Virus record (IMG/VR): IMGVR_UViG_3300045825_000531
Span: 1-56,844 of that record
Length of the DNA stretch: 56,844 nucleotides
Direction: 5' to 3' (one strand)
Source of the DNA: a virus
The notes under the pieces: generated by a model
Told to the model about the DNA's origin: nothing
Database searches by the model: none
What the model saw: the letters and a program-made list of their open reading frames with translations, nothing else
In this document: in pieces, positions 42,077-48,651 of the stretch
Layout: each line of letters begins with the position of its first letter
Numbering within the stretch: the first letter of the stretch is position 1
Program-made: the position numbers and the translations under genes

Positions 42077-43120
42077 TCAATACTCGCAGTTAATTACTAG
42101 ATTAACTGGTTCAAACCCAATCAATGACATTAAACTGTCTTTATATTCTGCTAGTTTTCTCAACAAAATATTCCAAACTTTCTGTACAAACGATTTAAAT
42201 GAGTCAATAACACCCTCGTTTATCATCGTAACAGCCTCACTACATGACTCTGTTATTAATCTGAAGGTATTCCATTTATTCTCGTGTGAACTTTTAAACG
42301 CAAAATCAATCTTGATGTTACTTGCATAAGCATTAACAATGTCATCGATTGGTTTAAATTTTTTGATTGTTTTTCCATCATTATCTAACACAAGCAAATA
42401 TTCAGCAACAGCGTCGCCCTTACCAAATTTAATCTCTCCTGTCATTGCTTCTTTTACGATTGATTGTTTAATATCATCATGAGTTTTCAAAAAATTAACA
42501 AGATCATCTTTGAATGACTTGTTGTTTATAACAGTATCATAAATTTCTTTCTGCACGGAATCCATCTCAGACGGTTTCATTTTTTTAATATCACCGACTT
42601 GTGAATCAGATTTAAAACGCTTCATGTTTTTCTTAATATCATCAAGAATATAACTATCAACAACATTTGAGTTTTCATCAAGTGCAGATTTAAATGTTGC
42701 ATATGTATCAGGAATTCCTGCAGACATTAGTTGTGATGCACCTTTTTTAACTGATATTCTAACACTTAGATCTGATGATATAATATCTGTCTTTGGTGTT
42801 GTATCAGCACGTGACCCACCTGACTCGTCAACATATGACTGCCATCTTGATGTTACTGGTGATTTTTTACGACCATTTTCTTCTAGTATTGTTGATGGGT
42901 TTAAAAAGGAATATCCTTCAAGTGATGGTATTAGTGTTTCTTTTACCAGTTCAACTTGTTCTAATACTGCTTTCTTATTTTCTTGTTTTCCTATCTTTGC
43001 AAGGTCCCAAGCTTCATCAATATTATCAACACTTCTTAGATTCTGAGAAACACAGATAACACCTTCAAAATATTCAGCCTCTAATTTTTCGTTCATAAAT
43101 GTTGAAAATTTAAATGTCAT
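42077..43120 (-). CDS. Putative internal head protein with nuclease-like core
   Basis: 347 aa, minus strand. Begins MTFKFSTFMNE, a strong capsid-targeting match. PVTSRWQSYVDESGGS and TPKTDIISSDLSVRISVKKG, followed by SQLMSAG, resemble a PD-(D/E)xK-type arrangement (Asp, then K-K-G on the next strand) found in phage proteins of this shape. C-terminal helices unassigned. If a nuclease, it could be injected to attack host DNA or plasmids. The catalytic assignment is tentative. Confidence 0.5.
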   Translation of the reverse strand: MTFKFSTFMNEKLEAEYFEGVICVSQNLRSVDNIDEAWDLAKIGKQENKKAVLEQVELVKETLIPSLEGYSFLNPSTILEENGRKKSPVTSRWQSYVDESGGSRADTTPKTDIISSDLSVRISVKKGASQLMSAGIPDTYATFKSALDENSNVVDSYILDDIKKNMKRFKSDSQVGDIKKMKPSEMDSVQKEIYDTVINNKSFKDDLVNFLKTHDDIKQSIVKEAMTGEIKFGKGDAVAEYLLVLDNDGKTIKKFKPIDDIVNAYASNIKIDFAFKSSHENKWNTFRLITESCSEAVTMINEGVIDSFKSFVQKVWNILLRKLAEYKDSLMSLIGFEPVNLVINCEY

Positions 43121-43274
43121 TGTTGTTTCATTCCTTTTAATATCTTTAATAATTCTTTATATGTCTTTATATCCGAATCAGATGGTATTCTTACATAATA
43201 ATACGAATCTGCTGGCGAATAGTTTCAAAATTGCCAGTAAAATCATTCTCCAATACAAACTGTTTAAAATGCAT
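43117..43274 (-). pseudogene. Frameshifted small capsid-targeting gene
   Basis: Minus strand. MHFKQFVLE opens a 27-codon frame that overlaps the previous stop (TAATG) and ends early. A second frame, one base back, continues SPADSYYYVRIPSDSDIKTY to a TGA overlapping the next start (ATGA). Both junctions look like normal gene borders, so a 52-aa product was probably intended; a -1 shift or one missing base separates the parts. Confidence 0.45.
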
Positions 43275-43477
43275 TATTTCTCGCCTACGCCTTTTTCCCA
43301 ACCATCTGAAACATCATTAAAGAATTTTTTCATATCCTCTTTGCTCAATTCTGCTGGCGAACCAATCTTGTATTTTTTTAACATACCTTGGAAGTATTCT
43401 TGATACTCGTCCATAAGCGACTTTTCTTCTGCGATTACAACGTCTTTTGATACATACTTTGAGAATTTAAATTCCAT
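43274..43477 (-). CDS. Small internal head protein candidate
   Basis: 67 aa, minus strand. MEFKFSKYV at the start, then DEYQEYFQGMLKKYKIGSP and ELSKEDMKKFFNDVSDGW, a pattern I associate with small head-associated proteins of marine T4-like phages. Lys/Glu-rich and helical. Late-like element CATAAATA upstream. Possible prohead core or internal protein. Confidence 0.6.
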   Translation of the reverse strand: MEFKFSKYVSKDVVIAEEKSLMDEYQEYFQGMLKKYKIGSPAELSKEDMKKFFNDVSDGWEKGVGEK

Positions 43478-43495
43478 GATGTTTCCTTTTATTTT

Positions 43496-43503
43496 TATTT
43501 ATG
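43496..43503 (-). promoter_or_regulatory. Late-promoter-like element
   Basis: CATAAATA on the minus strand overlapping the lysozyme stop codon, 19 nt before the 43477 start. Confidence 0.45.
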
Positions 43504-44035
43504 CGTTTTGAGTGCGTGATGACCAACCAGCAAGAAAGATCTTCTGTGTTGGGTTATTCTGAACAATCTTGTTTAAGAAATCCATACGTGATTTTTTATA
43601 TTCACGAACAAATGATTCTGCGCCAAATGTGTTGATTAAACCAATTGTATGAGGTCCCATCTGACCGTCTACGGTAGTTTTGACAATTGTCTGTGCATAT
43701 TTAACGGCACGACTCACACCACTGTTTACGGCAAAATCATAGATATTATTTGCGACATTTTGATCAGTTATAAGATCGCCTTTCATAATATCCCAGAAAT
43801 TTTTCTTATAGAAAGACATTACACTGCTTACAAGTTTTATATCATGCATCAATAATGTCTTAAAATTTGTAGGATTAGATTTCTTTAATGTATCAACAAC
43901 AGACCATCCATCCCATGCAGGAAACATATTACGAGCGATTCCACGAAATGTTTCGCCGCCTTTATCATTCGGGTTAAAAGCATATCCGCCTTCAAATACG
44001 GATGTTTTATCAAATGCTATTTTAAACGTAGCCAT
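43499..44035 (-). CDS. GH108-type lysozyme (endolysin)
   Basis: 178 aa, minus strand. FEGGYAFNPNDKGGETFRGIA places the catalytic Glu in the E-G-G-Y motif of glycoside hydrolase 108, followed by the usual W-x-G-W-x-x-V-D and, near residue 120, a C-terminal peptidoglycan-binding-3-like turn (DGQMGPHTIGLIN). No signal peptide, so it needs a holin; a candidate lies at 46367. Exact late promoter upstream. Confidence 0.9.
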   Translation of the reverse strand: MATFKIAFDKTSVFEGGYAFNPNDKGGETFRGIARNMFPAWDGWSVVDTLKKSNPTNFKTLLMHDIKLVSSVMSFYKKNFWDIMKGDLITDQNVANNIYDFAVNSGVSRAVKYAQTIVKTTVDGQMGPHTIGLINTFGAESFVREYKKSRMDFLNKIVQNNPTQKIFLAGWSSRTQNA

Positions 44036-44059
44036 ATTTACTCCTTTCAGTTATTTAAT

Positions 44060-44067
44060 TATTTATA
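44060..44067 (-). promoter_or_regulatory. T4-type late promoter for lysozyme
   Basis: Exact TATAAATA on the minus strand, 25 nt before the lysozyme ATG. Confidence 0.65.
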
Positions 44068-44085
44068 CAAAAATTTAAGCTATCT

Positions 44086-44107
44086 TTAATAATAAATATG
44101 TTATAAT
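44086..44107 (+). promoter_or_regulatory. Promoter for the tmRNA gene
   Basis: TTAAT, 11-nt spacer, TATAAT at 44102-44107, placing transcription start a few bases before the tmRNA 5' end at 44121. Confidence 0.65.
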
Positions 44108-44120
44108 CTATATGTTCAAT

Positions 44121-44404
44121 GGGAATGACAGGATTTCGACAGGATGATTGTGTAGCTAATGAATCAGGCACTCCGGTATGAGTTAAAATATACACTTAAA
44201 TATAACTGCAAATAGCACAAATTATAACCGTTCTTACGCACTAGCGGCGTAATCGGTGCCGTGAGCATGCAACGGTATTACCAAATGTATGTATGCCTCC
44301 CCTTTTATTTTTTCGAATAGAATTAAGATTTTTCGATCAAGCCTGTATAAATTTGTTAGTGAGAGTTGTCTTGGAACTGGGTTCGAATCCCAGCATTTCC
44401 ACCA
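44121..44404 (+). ncRNA. ssrA: Transfer-messenger RNA (tmRNA)
   Basis: 284 nt, complete one-piece tmRNA. The 5' GGGAATG pairs with CATTTCC near the 3' end, with G3-U70 wobble as required for alanyl-tRNA synthetase; T arm CTGGG-TTCGAAT-CCCAG; encoded CCA at the 3' end. The 5' region has the conserved GGATTTCGACAGG element. The tag frame starts at GCA (44208) and reads ANSTNYNRSYALAA, then TAA (44250-44252). The ALAA ending is a Clp-type degradation signal; N-Y-x-x-x-Y-A and 14 residues recall Campylobacterota tags. No SmpB is seen in the window. Confidence 0.95.
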
Positions 44405-44459
44405 AGAATTTATTTTAGAGTATTAATAAAATCTTCTAAAATGTATTTAAAGGAACATA

Positions 44460-45290
44460 ATGACCAATAATGATAAAGTGTTAGAGATTGTTAATAGATT
44501 TTCTAATCTGGGAAATAATGTATTAATCGACTATGATAAGATGGGCAATTTCTGCGACTTTCTATTAAATAATAAACGGGATATATTTGAGATTCCTAAT
44601 CTATCTGTTAACGAATTAAAAAGTGCAATACTTGAACCACTTATCAATGCATCATTACAATATTGTTTCTGGTATGGGGAGTCATCATATCGACCATTTG
44701 ATAATCATAGTGGAAAGATGGATGGGTTTATTGTAGGGAATGATAATATTAACTCATTCAATGATCTTAGAAAAGAGATTCGTAAATCTAGATTTGTTAT
44801 GATCGAAGAACGAATGAGAACTATTGATGAGTTAGACAATCCTGATAAACTTCAAGAATTTTTAAATGTGGTATATGATACTCGAGATGTTCATAAAGTT
44901 CTTGATTTTATTGTAGAAAATTATGACTGTTATTCTGATGATCTATTTCTTAAAAAAGCATACTTGTGTTTAGGAATGATACATCAAAGAACGGGAATCT
45001 TTACAAATCCTGAAGAAATATTTGTACCAGTTGATTATCAGATTCCTAAAATATTAAATCATTTTAAAGTAACAGCATACAAAAGTGATCTTGAGAATGA
45101 TATAAGAAATAATATTCTCATTCCTAAAAATTCAATGAAAGAGATTGAGATTCGTGCATGTGCAATGAAGGTTGTACAGAAAGCATCTGAAATAACCGGT
45201 ATAAATCAATTTGATATTGATCAAATACTTTTCCTGCAAAAAGGTAAGTTTACAAATAAACATCACCTAACATATACTACTGCCTATTAA
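44460..45290 (+). CDS. Qng1/DUF2419-like queuosine glycosylase candidate
   Basis: 276 aa. LQYCFWYGESSYRPF resembles the F-C-F-W signature of the Qng1 (DUF2419) queuosine salvage family; VDYQIPKILNHFKV, SMKEIEIRACAMKVV and NQFDIDQILF fit the C-terminal helical core with conserved Asp residues. Qng1 releases queuine base from nucleosides. A QueD-like enzyme elsewhere in the window makes a 7-deazaguanine link plausible. The alternative is another helix-hairpin-helix DNA glycosylase relative. Confidence 0.45.
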   Translation: MTNNDKVLEIVNRFSNLGNNVLIDYDKMGNFCDFLLNNKRDIFEIPNLSVNELKSAILEPLINASLQYCFWYGESSYRPFDNHSGKMDGFIVGNDNINSFNDLRKEIRKSRFVMIEERMRTIDELDNPDKLQEFLNVVYDTRDVHKVLDFIVENYDCYSDDLFLKKAYLCLGMIHQRTGIFTNPEEIFVPVDYQIPKILNHFKVTAYKSDLENDIRNNILIPKNSMKEIEIRACAMKVVQKASEITGINQFDIDQILFLQKGKFTNKHHLTYTTAY

Positions 45291-45295
45291 TCTTT

Positions 45296-45303
45296 GATAA
45301 ATA
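45296..45303 (+). promoter_or_regulatory. Late-promoter-like element
   Basis: GATAAATA, one mismatch to TATAAATA, before the 45327-46861 group that includes the holin candidate. Confidence 0.4.
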
Positions 45304-45326
45304 AAATAAAAATCAAAGGCATGTGT

Positions 45327-45710
45327 ATGAACCCAGATACTAAAATGTCTATAATGCGTTGCATTATAGATCCCCTGTCTGTTTACTACAAGAAACCAAT
45401 CAGTATCATTGACACATCGACACCTAAGCATGCTAAAGTAATGTTCAAGGTTGATGGTATTGAAAATCTAGATGTATTCAGCGATATTTGTGAAGGCAAA
45501 ACTGGACTAAATGTTTACATTATAAGTCAACTTATTCTTGATAAAGAAAACCTCGAAGTTGGTTATTTCACGACAACTTACGCAGGTGTTCAAAATACAT
45601 CAGGAGGACGCTCAGATCGTTTCCAACGTATCTTTGTTGACTCGAAAGGAAAGTTACGTGAGTATCACCCAAGTTTAAATACAAGGGAGGATTTACGTAA
45701 TGCAATGTAA
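45327..45710 (+). CDS. Hypothetical protein
   Basis: 127 aa from the ATG at 45327, with AAAGG at suitable spacing; in-frame starts at 45321 and 45294 (TTG) also exist. Alpha-beta, with a conserved-looking GVQNTSGGRSDRFQRIFVD segment. No family recognised. Overlaps the next gene by 11 nt. Confidence 0.5.
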   Translation: MNPDTKMSIMRCIIDPLSVYYKKPISIIDTSTPKHAKVMFKVDGIENLDVFSDICEGKTGLNVYIISQLILDKENLEVGYFTTTYAGVQNTSGGRSDRFQRIFVDSKGKLREYHPSLNTREDLRNAM

Positions 45711-46362
45711 CCTCCCACGTGTAATGATATTTCTAAAAAGAATTAAGTTTATATTTCCTATAATTATATTAATTATAACTGTAAGTTTAAATGAACTTCT
45801 TCTTTATAGTGTCGAGATGAAAGCTCGTGCAGAAGCACGTTCTAATATAACTGCGGTAATAACATCATTACCGCAGTTAGAATCACATAATCTTTCAACG
45901 AAAGAATCCCTTGATATTATTGCACGAAATGTGAGAACATTTGGCGAAACTGGTGATATGCACTCATATAATGTAGTTCATCTTGTCGACTGGGATAAAT
46001 CGATAATTTTCTTTGATGCATCACAGGATTGTACAACAGAAAAAGCACTTAATTTAGGTGAAGTTGTACGTATGTTCTCAAGACCTGATACTGCGGAAAA
46101 AGCATTTAAATATATCTTGAATTCACGAAAAAGTTCTGAGAATACACGTCTTTCATGGCAATTTGATGATGTACCTGAGTGGCTTGAATGGCAGACGTAT
46201 GATGACCCAAATATGGGACCAATTGTAATAGTCGCAGGGGTTCAGAGTGACGAAGCGATGGATGGTTTCAGAAGTCTTTCAATCTTTATGCAGATATCCG
46301 GTTTCATTGCGCTTGTATTGATTATGTTACTTAATATACAAATAGCTCGAAAGGAGAGGTAA
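45700..46362 (+). CDS. Membrane protein with periplasmic sensor-like domain
   Basis: 220 aa, GGGAGG ribosome site. TM1 at about 14-34, a periplasmic domain of about 150 residues (SYNVVHLVDWDKSIIFFDAS; WQTYDDPNMGPIVIVAGVQS) resembling Cache/PAS-like sensors, and TM2 near 195-215. It ends right after TM2 with a short basic tail, so no kinase, HAMP or cyclase output is attached. Next to the holin candidate: a signal-sensing or antiholin-like role is possible but unproven. Confidence 0.55.
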   Translation: MQCNLPRVMIFLKRIKFIFPIIILIITVSLNELLLYSVEMKARAEARSNITAVITSLPQLESHNLSTKESLDIIARNVRTFGETGDMHSYNVVHLVDWDKSIIFFDASQDCTTEKALNLGEVVRMFSRPDTAEKAFKYILNSRKSSENTRLSWQFDDVPEWLEWQTYDDPNMGPIVIVAGVQSDEAMDGFRSLSIFMQISGFIALVLIMLLNIQIARKER

Positions 46363-46366
46363 TGAA

Positions 46367-46861
46367 ATGCTGGAAAATGTTAATGTACAAAGGGTGTATG
46401 ATTTAGCCTTGGGATGTGTCGGAGGAAGTGTTGCAACTGTTTACGTAGCACGAAAATATGGCGCAGCGGCTTTTAGTTTATCATTACTTGCTTCGAACAT
46501 TTCCTTAGGAGCGTTCGTAGGTTACCTAGTAGGAGGTGTAGTTCCCGCAGAATGGAACATGCACGACGTAATAGTTAGTTTTTCAGGTGTAACAGCATAT
46601 TCAATCATTGAGATAGGTGAGACAAAATTTGCGAAATACATCTATGAAAGATTGTTTAATTTTAGGGATATTCAAAATCCTGAAGCAGTATTAACATCAG
46701 ATCCTGTTCATACAGAACCTGCACCACAACCACCTATCATTATAAGAAATGAACCTGAGATAATTAGAAATGAACCTATTATTATTGTAGACAGACGAAG
46801 GATTGATTTACCTGTTGTTGGTGGAGACAGACGTACACAAGAACCTGAATATATTGATTAA
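46367..46861 (+). CDS. Holin candidate
   Basis: 164 aa. Three hydrophobic helices in the first 95 residues (LALGCVGGSVATVYVA; FSLSLLASNISLGAFVGYLVGG; VIVSFSGVTAYSIIEIG), then a hydrophilic tail rich in Pro/Glu/Arg with a repeated I-I-R-N-E-P. Topology and size resemble LydA-type three-helix phage holins. Late-like promoter upstream of the group supports a lysis role. The endolysin is encoded at 43499-44035 on the other strand. Confidence 0.5.
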   Translation: MLENVNVQRVYDLALGCVGGSVATVYVARKYGAAAFSLSLLASNISLGAFVGYLVGGVVPAEWNMHDVIVSFSGVTAYSIIEIGETKFAKYIYERLFNFRDIQNPEAVLTSDPVHTEPAPQPPIIIRNEPEIIRNEPIIIVDRRRIDLPVVGGDRRTQEPEYID

Positions 46862-46882
46862 CTTTTATAATGTATTATCTTT

Positions 46883-46904
46883 TATAGAACCTTAAGGTTC
46901 TATA
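46883..46904. repeat. 22-bp perfect palindrome at the Ter-side promoter
   Basis: TATAGAACCTT followed by its exact reverse complement, ending 3 nt before TATAAT. It contains the TTAAG box of the promoter. It could be an operator or, on either strand, a loop-less terminator hairpin. Confidence 0.6.
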
Positions 46905-46913
46905 TTGTATAAT
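46892..46913 (+). promoter_or_regulatory. Promoter
   Basis: TTAAG, 11-nt spacer, TATAAT at 46908-46913; the palindrome covers the upstream half. Confidence 0.6.
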
Positions 46914-46939
46914 ACATCATTAAACGTTAAAGGAAAGAC

Positions 46940-47215
46940 ATGAATAAGTTAGAAGGAAATATGATTACCACTACAAACTTACGGTTTGCACATTATGAAC
47001 GAGAACTCTCAGAAGGTGAGCAAAATTTTGGTCATATTATGTATAAGGATGGAATGTCCTTATTCTATACGCCTATATATGTGGATAATAGATCAAGCAT
47101 AAACAACGCAAGATCTTCATTACAGACATCAACGGTTATCAGTTCTTCAATCGAAGGAAATGTATTAACGGTGAATACGTTAAATTCGGTTTACACATTT
47201 AGTTTGAAACAGTAA
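46940..47215 (+). CDS. Small hypothetical protein
   Basis: 91 aa, AAAGGAAAG ribosome site. Beta-rich with Ser/Thr/Asn; STVISSSIEGNVLTVNTLNS looks like a beta-hairpin repeat. No family recognised. Single-gene unit between two promoters. Confidence 0.5.
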   Translation: MNKLEGNMITTTNLRFAHYERELSEGEQNFGHIMYKDGMSLFYTPIYVDNRSSINNARSSLQTSTVISSSIEGNVLTVNTLNSVYTFSLKQ

Positions 47216-47225
47216 GGTTTTTTTA

Positions 47226-47244
47226 ATACAATTTATTGTATAAT
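47226..47244 (+). promoter_or_regulatory. Promoter for the first terD genes
   Basis: TATAAT at 47239-47244 in an AT-rich run; the upstream box is poorly defined here. Confidence 0.5.
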
Positions 47245-47277
47245 TCAATATAAATCAAAACAAAGAAGGAAAGTAAC

Positions 47278-47907
47278 ATGACAGGCATTAACCTAGTAAA
47301 AGGTCAAAGCATCAACTTATCAAAAGAGGTTCCCAATTCGGGATTAAACAAGCTACGTGCAAGTATCGGTTGGGACAATAATAAGTTCAACACAGGTGGG
47401 AAGTTTGACCTTGACATCAGTATCTTTGGACTCGAAGCATACCCACAAGATCCGGAACATCCATATAAATTGGTAAACGTAACAGATTTCTGTTTCTACA
47501 ACATGAAAGAATATAACAACGGCACATTTACGTGTTGTAACGGTTCATTGACATACAGCGGTGATAATCGTACTGGTGAAGGAGAAGGTGATGATGAGTT
47601 TATCAATATTGACCTTTCAAAAGTTCGTCCAGATATCATCAATCTTTCAATTGTTGTTTCTATATCTAACCCTAACAACGAAGGAACAACATTTGGTCAA
47701 GTAGCAAACTCATATGTAAAACTGACAAACATGGAAAGCAATGAAGTGGTTTGTAATTATGATCTAGGAGAAGATTTCAGTACAGAGACAGCGGTTCAAT
47801 TTGCATCGATTTATCGATACAACGGTGAGTGGAAATTCAAAGCTTTCGGTTTGGGTTATTCTGCAGGTATTGATGCATTTATCGAAGAATATAACTTCGT
47901 AGCATAA
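47278..47907 (+). CDS. TerD-family protein 1
   Basis: 209 aa. INLVKGQSINLSKE at the start, FDLDISIF, GDNRTGEGEGDDEFINIDL (calcium-binding loops of TerD) and FGQVANSYVKL are the standard TerD blocks. TerD-like proteins bind calcium and form membrane-associated stress complexes. Closest in length and blocks to the fourth copy at 54405. First of four in the cluster. Confidence 0.9.
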   Translation: MTGINLVKGQSINLSKEVPNSGLNKLRASIGWDNNKFNTGGKFDLDISIFGLEAYPQDPEHPYKLVNVTDFCFYNMKEYNNGTFTCCNGSLTYSGDNRTGEGEGDDEFINIDLSKVRPDIINLSIVVSISNPNNEGTTFGQVANSYVKLTNMESNEVVCNYDLGEDFSTETAVQFASIYRYNGEWKFKAFGLGYSAGIDAFIEEYNFVA

Positions 47908-47968
47908 ACAATCATTTAGGTGGTTGTTCATCAACCTGACTTAGTAATTTAAAAACAAGGATAGAATC

Positions 47969-48574
47969 ATGACAGGAATTAACTTAAAGAAAAATGAGTC
48001 AATCAATTTGACAAAAACAGCTTCAAAAGGCTTAACATCGGTATGTGTCGGTCTCGACTGGGGTATGATTACAAAAGGTGGTTTATTTGGTATGGGTGCT
48101 TCACAAGAAAGTGTTGACCTTGATGCATCAATCATCATCTATGATGAGAACAAATCAGTTATCGATACAATATATTACGGTAATAAAACTGGAAAAGGTA
48201 TTCGTCATTCTGGCGATGATCGTGGTGGTGATGCAGTTGCAGATGACTCAGATAATGAAGTAATCACATGTGACCTTACAAGCGTGGATCCACGTGCAAA
48301 AACGTTAATGGTTGTTCTTCATTCGTTCTCAGGTCAAAAATTTGATGCGATTCCTTATACTCGTATTCGTGTATATACTGGAACAGCAAATCGTCCATCA
48401 GAAGTTCTCGGTCGCCTTGATCTTGCAAAAGAATCGGCGTTTGCAGGTAAAATAGCAATGGTTATGGGTGCAATCGAAAAAATCAATGGTGAGTGGAATT
48501 TCCGAGCAATTGGAAAAGAAACAAACGATGGTTCACTCGGTGATACAAAAACAACTGCAAAACAGTTCATCTAA
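47969..48574 (+). CDS. TerD-family protein 2 (TerE/TerZ-like)
   Basis: 201 aa. INLKKNESINLTK, VGLDWG, VDLDASIIIYD, HSGDDRGGD and DDSDNEVITCDL are all present, the most canonical TerD copy here. Begins with the same MTGINL as copy 1, showing recent duplication at least of the N-terminus. Ends in a strong terminator. Confidence 0.92.
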   Translation: MTGINLKKNESINLTKTASKGLTSVCVGLDWGMITKGGLFGMGASQESVDLDASIIIYDENKSVIDTIYYGNKTGKGIRHSGDDRGGDAVADDSDNEVITCDLTSVDPRAKTLMVVLHSFSGQKFDAIPYTRIRVYTGTANRPSEVLGRLDLAKESAFAGKIAMVMGAIEKINGEWNFRAIGKETNDGSLGDTKTTAKQFI

Positions 48575-48596
48575 TCGGGCAATGCCCGATTTAATT
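48573..48596 (+). terminator. Terminator hairpin
   Basis: AATCGGGC/GCCCGATT around AAT, followed by TAATTT. GC-rich stem in an AT-rich setting, directly after the second terD gene. Confidence 0.75.
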
Positions 48597-48651
48597 TAAT
48601 CTAAGAATTCAAATGAATTTTTATATCAACTTAAAAAACGAAGGATAACAA

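Noticed and set aside
43161-43403. Plus-strand ORF of 80 codons
   Set aside because: It lies opposite two coupled minus-strand capsid-targeting genes, has no ribosome site and no protein-like pattern.
48276-48570. Minus-strand ORFs opposite the second terD gene
   Set aside because: Shadows of a well-conserved TerD coding frame.
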